Shown here in pieces: positions 1 to 5,249 of a stretch of DNA of 5,746 bases. A program made the translations under genes and the position numbers. The notes beneath the pieces are model-generated. The model was not told where the DNA came from. It saw only the letters and a program-made list of their open reading frames with translations, and did not search any database. Numbering within the stretch: the first letter of the stretch is position 1; each line of letters starts with the position of its first letter. The DNA comes from Sphingomonadaceae bacterium (lineage in GTDB: Bacteria; Pseudomonadota; Alphaproteobacteria; Sphingomonadales; Sphingomonadaceae). The stretch spans positions 1 through 5,746 of the forward strand of contig JACFNY010000144.1 of NCBI GenBank assembly GCA_019454625.1, written 5' to 3'.

Positions 1-89
1 CTGCGGCCGAACCTCTGACACGAAAACGCCGGTGAACCGCGTGGGTCCGCCGGCGCATCCGGGGTTCTACAGGAGGGGAGAGAAACCCA

Positions 90-104
90 CCGGATCGAAT
101 CCGG
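90..104 (-). terminator. Possible weak terminator hairpin after the calcium-repeat gene
   Basis: A perfect 6-bp inverted repeat (CCGGAT, 3-nt loop, ATCCGG) lies 17 nt after the stop of the small secreted protein. Reading leftward it is followed by a pyrimidine-rich stretch (TGGGTTTCTCTCC), not a clean T run. It could end the small transcript, but it is a weak intrinsic terminator at best. Confidence 0.3.
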
Positions 105-121
105 CAGTTGCGGCCATCGGG

Positions 122-358
122 TTACTGGGCGTCGGGCTTGCCGTCGCCGTCCGCATCGACCGCGTCGGGCTTGCCGTCGCCGTTGGTGTCCCAGGCATCC
201 GCCTTGCCGTCGCCGTTGGTATCCCACGCATCGGGCACGCCGTCGCCGTTGGTGTCGATCGTGGGCGGCGCGTCCGCGCTCTGGGCGAAGGCCACGGCGG
301 GAACACCGGCCACCATCACGGCGCCCAGCGCCACTCCAAGAAGCTTTTCGATTTTCAT
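122..358 (-). CDS. Small secreted protein with four tandem DxNxDGxxD calcium-loop repeats
   Basis: This 78-residue protein begins with a clear Sec signal peptide: MKIEK, a hydrophobic stretch to about residue 23, and a likely signal peptidase I site after AFA at residue 25. After a short linker, residues 35-78 are four back-to-back 11-residue units: DTNGDGVPDAW, DTNGDGKADAW, DTNGDGKPDAV and DADGDGKPDAQ. Each fits the calcium loop D-x-[DN]-x-D-G-x-x-D known from EF-hands, dockerins and thrombospondin type-3 repeats. The first Asp of each following unit falls at loop position 12, where EF-hands have an acidic ligand. I chose the ATG at 358 because AAAGGTG lies 6 nt upstream; a GTG at 367 would overlap that site. 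The gene appears monocistronic, separated from bpt by 152 bp. The protein is probably periplasmic or extracellular and binds Ca2+. Function is unknown; it could be a calcium buffer, a matrix component or a fragment of a larger family. That the gene is real is fairly sure; its role is not. Confidence 0.8.
   Translation of the reverse strand: MKIEKLLGVALGAVMVAGVPAVAFAQSADAPPTIDTNGDGVPDAWDTNGDGKADAWDTNGDGKPDAVDADGDGKPDAQ
125..256 (-). repeat. Four tandem 33-bp repeats encoding the calcium-loop units
   Basis: Four consecutive 33-bp units (224-256, 191-223, 158-190, 125-157 in coding order) run without spacers up to the stop codon. On the plus strand all four share the core gccgtcgccgt, and three of them share gccgtcgccgttggt. 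Differences concentrate at the unit edges. The third base and the Val/Lys, Pro/Ala and Trp/Val/Gln positions vary while the Asp, Gly and Asn/Asp ligand positions are kept. The last unit is the most diverged (DAD in place of DTN). Retained nucleotide identity suggests fairly recent duplication, or selection on a very biased codon set. Confidence 0.9.
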
Positions 359-377
359 TGCAATCACCTTTGTCTGT

Positions 378-479
378 CCGGGTTCGCCCCCCGGTCATGC
401 AAAAGTTGGTCGGCCGGACTTCGCGGACAACCTCCGCGGCGATGAACCGCCCCGTCAGGCGGACGGGAACGGGGTTCCC
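378..479. other. Hairpin-rich spacer between bpt and the calcium-repeat gene
   Basis: The 152-bp spacer (359-510) holds no gene but has four short inverted repeats. They are CCGGG/CCCGG at 378-394, CGCGGA/TCCGCG at 422-438, CCCGTC/GACGGG at 451-467, and GGGAAC/GTTCCC at 465-479. The last two share three bases, so only one can form fully at a time. On the minus strand the 479-451 pair lies just after the bpt stop and could slow or end transcription of that operon, though no T run follows. The 394-378 hairpin would fall in the 5' leader of the small gene. I found no convincing promoter; TTGTCC at 434-429 is only a possible -35 element with no good -10 partner. Confidence 0.4.
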
Positions 480-510
480 TTCGGCCTGCCTTGTTTTCGG
501 CACATGTCGT

Positions 511-1263
511 TCAGGCGGCGGTTTCGACGGCGTCCACGAGCTTCCAGCCGCGCGTGGTGAGTCGCTCGATCGGGCGAAAGCGCGTCTTGTAGCTCATCCG
601 CTCGCAGCCCTCGATCCAGTAGCCGAGGTAGACGTAGTCGAGCCCGGCGGCGGCGGCCTGCCGGATGTGGTCCATGATGATGAAGGTGCCGAGGCCCGAG
701 CGCGCCGGGTGCGCGGGATCGAAGAAGCTGTACACCATCGAAAGCCCGTCCGCCTGCCGGTCGGTGAGGCAGCAGCCGATCAGGCGTCCTTGACGGCCGT
801 CTGCCATCGGCTCGCGATACTCGATGATCAGCGTATTGACCGGCGTCTGCTCGACCATCTCCGCGTAGTCGTAAGCGTCCATGCGCGTCATGCCGCCGTC
901 GGGGTGGCGCTCGCCGAGATAGGCGCGCAGCAGGTCGAACTGTTCGGGCGTCGTCCACGGCTCGCAGACGCTGACCTCGATGTCGTCGTTGCGGCGCATG
1001 ATGCGGCGCTGCGTCTGGCTCGGCGCGAAGCGCTGCGCGAGAACCCGCACGGAGACGCAGGCGTTGCAGCCCTCGCAGCTCGGCCGGTAGACGACGTTCT
1101 GGCTGCGCCGGAAGCCGATGCGCGACAGCGCCTCGTTGAGTTCGACCGCATCCTCGCCGCGCAGCTCGGTGAAGACCTTGCGCTCCATCTTGCCCGGCAG
1201 ATAGGGGCACGGGCTGGGCGCCGTCACGAAAAAGCGCGGGAATCGGAACGTCTGGTCAGTCAC
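511..1263 (-). CDS. bpt: Aspartate/glutamate leucyltransferase (Bpt, R-transferase family)
   Basis: This cytoplasmic enzyme transfers leucine from Leu-tRNA to the N-terminus of proteins beginning with Asp or Glu, creating an N-degron that ClpS delivers to ClpAP. The 250 residues match the usual Bpt length. The N-terminal ATE domain (about 1-90) has the family signature [13 protein letters not shown] at 12-24 and the cysteine cluster [14 protein letters not shown] at 61-74 (Cys63, Cys66, Cys69, plus Cys19). The C-terminal GNAT-like domain (about 105-240) carries MVYSFFDP at 176-183, YVYLGYWI at 210-217 and MSYKTRFRP at 223-231. The start is GTG at 1263, only 9 nt after the motB stop; no good ribosome binding site is visible, so translation may depend on reinitiation. 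The next Met lies inside the conserved motif region, so a shorter start is unlikely. Activity towards arginine cannot be excluded from sequence, but the short bacterial form is the leucyl-specific subfamily. Confidence 0.93.
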   Translation of the reverse strand: MTDQTFRFPRFFVTAPSPCPYLPGKMERKVFTELRGEDAVELNEALSRIGFRRSQNVVYRPSCEGCNACVSVRVLAQRFAPSQTQRRIMRRNDDIEVSVCEPWTTPEQFDLLRAYLGERHPDGGMTRMDAYDYAEMVEQTPVNTLIIEYREPMADGRQGRLIGCCLTDRQADGLSMVYSFFDPAHPARSGLGTFIIMDHIRQAAAAGLDYVYLGYWIEGCERMSYKTRFRPIERLTTRGWKLVDAVETAA

Positions 1264-1272
1264 GGCTTCGAA

Positions 1273-2112
1273 CTATGGTGCGATGTTGCCGCTTTGGGAA
1301 GGGACCGGCTGCGCGGTTCGTCGCCCGGCGCGCGGGTCCATCGCCGGCGGTTCATCGAGCAGGATGATGGTGATGCGGCGGTTCTCGGGCCGAGCGGGCG
1401 CATCCGGCAGCAGCGGCTCGCTGGCAGCGCGGCCTGTCACGGCGGCGAAACGATCGGCGGGCACGCCGGCCCGTGCGAAGAGGTCGCGCACGGCGACGGC
1501 GCGATCCGCCGAGAGCTGCCACGTATCGCCCTCGCCGCCGCCGGTATGCCCCTCGATGGCGATGCGGTTCGGTATCCGGCCGATGTGCGCTGCGACGGCG
1601 CGGAACGCGTCGGCCGCAGGCGCGAGCGGCACGGCGCTGCCCGAGGCGAACATCGCCCGCGCGGCCGTGTCGGTAAGCTGGATGTGGACGCCGTCCCGCG
1701 CCGGTTCGAGAAGCACATTGTCTGCAAGCGGAGCGAGGTCCGGGTCCGCGGCGAAGGCGGTGCGGATGTCGCGGAGCAGCGTGTCGGCGCGCGCACGGTC
1801 CCGCTCGCTCGCCGCGATGGGAAGCAGCTCGGGCCCGCCGCTCGCCGCCGCGACATCGCCGTCGGCTGCTGCTCCGGTCCTGTCGGTGGCGAGCGAGGGT
1901 GCGAAATAGTCGGCGATGCCTTGCAGCGAGACCTTCTCCGAGGTGGAAATCAGCCAGAGCAGCATGAAGAACGCCATCATCGCCGTGGCGAAGTCGGCAT
2001 AGGCGACCTTCCACTGCACGTTCACCGGCCGCACGCCGCGCGGCGCGCGGCGCGCGCGCCGCCGGATGACCGGGCGCGCATTGACGGCGTTGCGGAAATG
2101 ACGGCTGGCCAT
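1273..2112 (-). CDS. MotB-like protein: inner-membrane plug helix plus OmpA-like domain
   Basis: The 279-residue protein has MotB architecture. A very basic cytoplasmic N-terminus (about 1-32, Arg-rich) leads into VQWKVAYADFATAMMAFFMLLWLIST (32-57), with the single transmembrane helix at about 41-57 and Asp40 at the place of the proton-channel aspartate (Asp32 in E. coli MotB). A plug-like segment (GIADYF, 65-70) and a linker follow, then a periplasmic OmpA/MotB peptidoglycan-binding domain at about 142-252 with WQLSADRA (198-205) and PENRRITIIL (242-251). Oddly, the GHTD motif reads GHTG (188-191), so the Asp that normally contacts diaminopimelate is Gly. No motA is in the window. The ATG at 2112 avoids overlap with the ATP-grasp gene; its only purine-rich site (GAGGA) is about 14 nt upstream, so the start is less certain. 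It is likely a stator B subunit, or a non-flagellar wall anchor of the same fold. Confidence 0.86.
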   Translation of the reverse strand: MASRHFRNAVNARPVIRRRARRAPRGVRPVNVQWKVAYADFATAMMAFFMLLWLISTSEKVSLQGIADYFAPSLATDRTGAAADGDVAAASGGPELLPIAASERDRARADTLLRDIRTAFAADPDLAPLADNVLLEPARDGVHIQLTDTAARAMFASGSAVPLAPAADAFRAVAAHIGRIPNRIAIEGHTGGGEGDTWQLSADRAVAVRDLFARAGVPADRFAAVTGRAASEPLLPDAPARPENRRITIILLDEPPAMDPRAGRRTAQPVPSQSGNIAP

Positions 2113-2176
2113 GGCCCGGTGGCGCTTCCTCGTGGAGTCGAGGGCCAAGTCTAGCGTCCGGAGGGTTAAGCGGGCG

Positions 2177-3022
2177 CTAAGCTCCCGGTCGCAGGCGCGC
2201 GCGAAGGGCTTCGGCGAACAGGCTGCCACCGTCCGCGGCGTGGGACAGGAACAGATCGGGTTCGATCAGTTCCAGTTCCATCAACCGTAGTCCGCCATCC
2301 GCGCCGCGCACCATGTCGATGCGGGCATAGAGCGCGTCGCCGGGCGCGGCGCCGAGCGCCGCTTCCGCCACGGCGCGGGCCCCGGCAGGCGCGTCGACGG
2401 TGATCTCGCGGCCGCCGTACTGCTCCTGCACGCGGAAGTCCCCGGCGGAGGGCACTTTCAGGATCGCGTGGCTGAATCTGCCGCCGAAGTAGAACAGCGA
2501 GTATTCGCCCTCCGTCGCGATCGCGGCCATCAGCGGCTGGATCAGCATCGGCTTGCCGTGCGCGTCGGCGGGCACGGGATCGCCGGGCGCGAGACGGTAG
2601 GTTCCATCCGCGCCGCCGGAGATCGGCGGCTTCACGATCACCGTGTCGCCGAAGCGCGCCCGGGCTTCGGTCAGGTCCGTGTCCGAAAGCGCCGGCACGA
2701 AAGCGGTGGGGATCACCGGCACGCCTTTCGCCTCAAGATCGAACAGGTAGCGCTTGTCGGTGTTCCAGCGCATCAGCGGCACGGGGTTCGCGATCGGAAC
2801 GCCCGCGGCTTCCCATGCGTCGAGCGCCGCCGACCAGTCGTCAGCGCGCGCCTGATAGCCCCACGCGATCAGCGGCAGGACGATGGCGTCGCCGGCTCCG
2901 AGCGGTGCCGTCCACGGCTGGAAGCGAACGTCTGTTCCGAGCAGTGCCCGAAGTTCGTTTTCCGTGCGCCGGGCAAAGGTGTTGCCGCCGCTGTCCGGCG
3001 TCAGGATGCAGATTTCGGCCAT
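2177..3022 (-). CDS. ATP-grasp ligase, DcsG/RimK/glutathione-synthetase-like, substrate unknown
   Basis: This 281-residue soluble protein looks like an ATP-dependent carboxylate-amine ligase. ATP-grasp landmarks in order are RWNTDKRYLFDL (85-96), the VIVKPP strand with Lys131 (128-133), the hinge segment IQPLMAAIATEGEYSLFYFGG (161-181), GDFRVQEQYGG (194-204), and the metal site YARIDMV (232-238) with MELELIEPDLF (248-258) supplying acidic and Asn-equivalent ligands. The wording SHAILKVPSAGDFRVQ recalls the family containing the cycloserine-pathway protein DcsG, but no cycloserine genes are near, so I give no symbol. The ATG at 3022 has GAGG 6 nt upstream, and the GAGG includes part of the ilvA stop codon, so the two genes are probably translationally coupled. 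A longer frame to 3121 would overlap ilvA by 91 nt and is unlikely. Fold confidence is high; the reaction is unknown. Confidence 0.85.
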   Translation of the reverse strand: MAEICILTPDSGGNTFARRTENELRALLGTDVRFQPWTAPLGAGDAIVLPLIAWGYQARADDWSAALDAWEAAGVPIANPVPLMRWNTDKRYLFDLEAKGVPVIPTAFVPALSDTDLTEARARFGDTVIVKPPISGGADGTYRLAPGDPVPADAHGKPMLIQPLMAAIATEGEYSLFYFGGRFSHAILKVPSAGDFRVQEQYGGREITVDAPAGARAVAEAALGAAPGDALYARIDMVRGADGGLRLMELELIEPDLFLSHAADGGSLFAEALRARLRPGA

Positions 3023-3033
3023 GTCCTGCCTCA
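3022..3033 (-). promoter_or_regulatory. Coupled stop codon and ribosome binding site at the ilvA/ATP-grasp junction
   Basis: Reading leftward the junction is TGAGGCAGGACATG. The TGA stop of ilvA (3033-3031) overlaps the Shine-Dalgarno GAGG (3032-3029), which sits 6 nt before the ATG of the ATP-grasp gene. Ribosomes finishing ilvA are therefore placed directly over the next start site. This arrangement also decides the ATP-grasp start. Confidence 0.7.
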
Positions 3034-4269
3034 GGCGATCTCGACGGAGGAGACCTCGTAGCCGCTCGATTTCAGCGTTTCGATCAGCCGGTCGAGATGA
3101 TCGCGGTCGCGCGTCTCGCACTCGATGTCAGCGTAGATGCCCTTTGCCGAGAGGTTGGTGAACACGCGCTGGTGATAGACCTCGACGATGTTGACCTGCA
3201 TGTCGTCGAAGATGCGCGCGACGCCGAAGAGCTGCCCCGGCCGGTCGTTGAGCCGGATGCGGAGTCGGGCGAGGCGACCGGAACGGGCAAGGTCGCGCAG
3301 CAGCACGTTGGCGAGCAGGCGCGTGTCGATGTTGCCGCCGGTGAGCGGCAGCCCGACGACCCGGCCCTTGAAGCGCTCGGGGTAGGCGAGGAGCGCGGCG
3401 AGACCCGCTGCGCCCGCGCCTTCGACGACGGTCTTCTCGATGTTGAGCAGCATCGCGGTCGCCTGCTCCAGCTTCGCTTCGTCGACGAGGAGGATGTCCT
3501 TCACGAGCGCGCGAACGATGTCCTGCGTGATCGTGCCCGGCTCCTTCACCGAGATGCCCTCGGCGATGCTGTCGCCGCCGCAGGGCAACGTCTCGCCCTT
3601 CATCTTCGCGGCCATCGACGGATAGAGCGCCGCCTGCACGCCGACGATCTCGACATCCGGGCGCATCGCGCGCGCCGCGATCGACATGCCGGAGATGAGC
3701 CCGCCGCCGCCGATCGGCACCACCAGCATGTCGATCTTCGGGGCATCGGTGAGCATCTCGACCGCGACCGTGCCTTGCCCGGCGATCACCTTCGGATTGT
3801 CGAACGGGTGCACGAAGGTGAGGCCGCGTTCCACCTCAAGCTCGCGGGCGCGGGCGTAGGCCTCGTCGAAATTGTCGCCGTGGAGCACGATCGTCGCGCC
3901 GTGGCTTTCGGTCTGCTGCACCTTCACCACCGGCGTGTAGCGCGGCATCACGATCGTCGTCGGCACGCCGAGGCGCGTGCCGTGGTAGGCGATACCCTGC
4001 GCGTGGTTGCCGGCCGACGCGGCGATCACGCCCTTCTTCCGCTGCGCGTCGGTGAGCGACAGTAACGTGTTGAGCGCGCCGCGCTCCTTGTAGGCGGCGG
4101 TGAACTGGAGGTTCTCGAACTTCAGCCACACCTCGGCGCCGACGATGTCGGACAGCGTGCGGGATTTCAGGCAGGGCGTGCGGATGATGTGCGGCATGAT
4201 CGCCATGTGCGCTGCCTCGATATCGGCAAACGTCACCGGCAAAGCCGCCACACCCTGAGAATCGCCCAT
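3031..4269 (-). CDS. ilvA: Threonine ammonia-lyase, medium form with one C-terminal ACT domain
   Basis: This PLP enzyme deaminates L-threonine (and usually L-serine) to 2-oxobutanoate and ammonia, the first committed step to isoleucine. The 412 residues fit the medium-length, single-ACT form. The fold-type II catalytic domain shows FENLQFTAAYKERGALN at 51-67, with Lys61 forming the PLP Schiff base. It also shows SAGNHAQG (85-92), the phosphate-binding GGGGL (187-191) and LTGGNID (309-315). Residues from about 335 to the end form an ACT domain (RIRLNDRPGQL, then VNIVEVYHQRVF), a possible site for allosteric control by isoleucine or valine. The ATG at 4269 has AGGA 7 nt upstream; an upstream in-frame extension to 4461 would run through the divergent neighbour and is rejected. 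It is the first gene of the leftward run. Related serine or hydroxyaspartate dehydratases share the fold, so substrate preference is inferred. Confidence 0.93.
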   Translation of the reverse strand: MGDSQGVAALPVTFADIEAAHMAIMPHIIRTPCLKSRTLSDIVGAEVWLKFENLQFTAAYKERGALNTLLSLTDAQRKKGVIAASAGNHAQGIAYHGTRLGVPTTIVMPRYTPVVKVQQTESHGATIVLHGDNFDEAYARARELEVERGLTFVHPFDNPKVIAGQGTVAVEMLTDAPKIDMLVVPIGGGGLISGMSIAARAMRPDVEIVGVQAALYPSMAAKMKGETLPCGGDSIAEGISVKEPGTITQDIVRALVKDILLVDEAKLEQATAMLLNIEKTVVEGAGAAGLAALLAYPERFKGRVVGLPLTGGNIDTRLLANVLLRDLARSGRLARLRIRLNDRPGQLFGVARIFDDMQVNIVEVYHQRVFTNLSAKGIYADIECETRDRDHLDRLIETLKSSGYEVSSVEIA

Positions 4270-4302
4270 CTGACCGTCCTGACCTGCTGAATTCGTACCG
4301 GC

Positions 4303-4330
4303 GCCATAGCCGATCTGGATGCCGAGGCAA
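4303..4330 (-). promoter_or_regulatory. Candidate promoter for the leftward ilvA operon
   Basis: In the divergent intergenic region, the minus strand has TTGCCT (4330-4325) and TATGGC (4308-4303) separated by 16 nt. Both are partial matches to sigma-70 -35 and -10 boxes and would start transcription about 25-30 nt before the ilvA ATG. This is a by-eye match only. I found no comparable element for the rightward gene. Confidence 0.25.
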
Positions 4331-4365
4331 ACAGCCGCTAGGAACCCGCGCGAAAGCAGCAGCGC

Positions 4366-4381
4366 AGGAGGACTCGCCTTG
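4366..4381 (+). promoter_or_regulatory. Strong ribosome binding site fixing a TTG start
   Basis: AGGAGGA at 4366-4372 lies 6 nt before TTG at 4379-4381, the best Shine-Dalgarno match in the window. It places the start of the reductase immediately before ARIAYLGMG, where family members begin. An in-frame ATG at 4319, 60 nt upstream, lacks such a site and would add 20 unrelated residues. Confidence 0.8.
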
Positions 4382-5245
4382 GCACGGATCGCATATCTCG
4401 GAATGGGCGTGATGGGCGCGCCGATGGCGCGGCACCTGAAGGCGGCGGGCCACGACGTCACCGTCTACAACCGCACCGCCGCGAAGGCCGAGGCATGGGT
4501 TGTGGCGAACGGCGGCGCGGCGGCGCCGACCCCCGCCGAAGCCGCGAAGGGCGCGGACGTCGTCATCACGTGTGTCGGCAACGACGACGACCTGCGCGCC
4601 GTCACACTGGGGTCGGACGGCGCGTTCGGCGCGATGGCGCCGGGCAGCCTCTACATCGACCATACGACGGTTTCCGCCGCGATCGCGCGCGAGCTTGCGG
4701 ACGCGGGCGCAGCGCGCGGCATCGGCGTGCTCGATGCGCCGGTATCCGGGGGGCAGGCGGGAGCCGAGAACGGCCGCCTCACCATCATGGTCGGCGGCGA
4801 TGCGGCAACTTTTGCGCGCGGCGAGCCGATCATGCAGACCTATGCGCAGCGTGTCGGTCTGATGGGCGGGGCGGGCGCCGGACAGCTCACCAAGATGGTC
4901 AACCAGGTCTGCATCGCGGGGGTGCTTCAGGGGCTGGCCGAGGCGATGAACTTCGCGATCGAGGCCGGACTGGACGCGAATGCGGTCGTGGACGTGATCT
5001 CGAAGGGCGCGGCGCAGAGCTGGCAGATGGAGAACCGCGCGCCGACCATGATCAAGGGCGAATATGACTTCGGCTTCGCCGTCGACTGGATGCGCAAGGA
5101 CCTGTCGCTTGTGCTCGGCGAGGCGCGGCGCATCGGGCTTTCGATGCCGCTCACCGCGCTGGTTGACCAGTTCTACGCCGATGTCCAGAACATGGGCGGA
5201 GGACGGCAGGACACGTCCTCGCTGCTCAGGCGGTTCAGGGGATAG
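4379..5245 (+). CDS. NAD(P)-dependent 3-hydroxyisobutyrate-dehydrogenase-family oxidoreductase
   Basis: The 288-residue protein is a complete beta-hydroxyacid dehydrogenase. The N-terminal Rossmann domain begins with the dinucleotide motif LGMGVMGAPMARHL (7-20). The second strand ends in YNRT (30-33); an Arg there often goes with NADP(H) use, as in glyoxylate/succinic-semialdehyde reductases, while true 3-hydroxyisobutyrate dehydrogenases usually use NAD. DAPVSGG (119-125) is the substrate-binding loop, and GQLTKMVNQ (168-176) carries the catalytic Lys172. The all-helical C-terminal half includes SWQMENR (214-220) and KDLSLVL (240-246), with Lys240 and Asp241 near the cofactor. Length matches the family. 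It is probably co-transcribed with the amidohydrolase 4 nt downstream. Candidate roles are valine catabolism or reduction of a small 2-oxo or semialdehyde substrate; no mmsA or other valine-degradation gene is visible, so I leave the substrate open and give no symbol. Confidence 0.92.
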   Translation: MARIAYLGMGVMGAPMARHLKAAGHDVTVYNRTAAKAEAWVVANGGAAAPTPAEAAKGADVVITCVGNDDDLRAVTLGSDGAFGAMAPGSLYIDHTTVSAAIARELADAGAARGIGVLDAPVSGGQAGAENGRLTIMVGGDAATFARGEPIMQTYAQRVGLMGGAGAGQLTKMVNQVCIAGVLQGLAEAMNFAIEAGLDANAVVDVISKGAAQSWQMENRAPTMIKGEYDFGFAVDWMRKDLSLVLGEARRIGLSMPLTALVDQFYADVQNMGGGRQDTSSLLRRFRG

Positions 5246-5249
5246 GGCC

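Noticed and set aside
1..58. Possible minus-strand gene start (ATG at 58) open to the window edge
   Set aside because: It has only about 19 Arg-rich codons, no ribosome binding site and no recognisable motif; it cannot be supported without sequence beyond position 1.
89..116. tRNA-like 3' end on the plus strand: an accgg/ccggc arm with loop ATCGAAT, then 7 nt, a discriminator G and CCA
   Set aside because: The loop lacks the conserved TT at its start, the arm has an A-C mismatch, and no matching acceptor 5' strand (cgcaact), D arm or anticodon arm is present upstream.
32..445. 137-codon plus-strand frame with a repetitive GLAVAVGV pattern
   Set aside because: The repetition is the complement of the 33-bp calcium-loop repeats. 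The minus-strand reading has a signal peptide, ribosome binding site and meaningful motif, while this one has none.
465..479. GGAAC-containing element as an EcfG (general stress) promoter
   Set aside because: No CGTT box lies at 16-18 nt on either strand; the motif is better explained as part of a hairpin.
358..2154. 598-codon open frame on the plus strand
   Set aside because: It lies antisense across bpt and motB, both recognisable by conserved motifs. Its product is Arg/Ala/Val-rich with no family signal, as expected from GC-rich codon bias.
2815..4065. 416-codon open frame on the plus strand
   Set aside because: It is antisense to ilvA and the ATP-grasp gene, with an Arg/His/Asp-rich composition and no recognisable domain.
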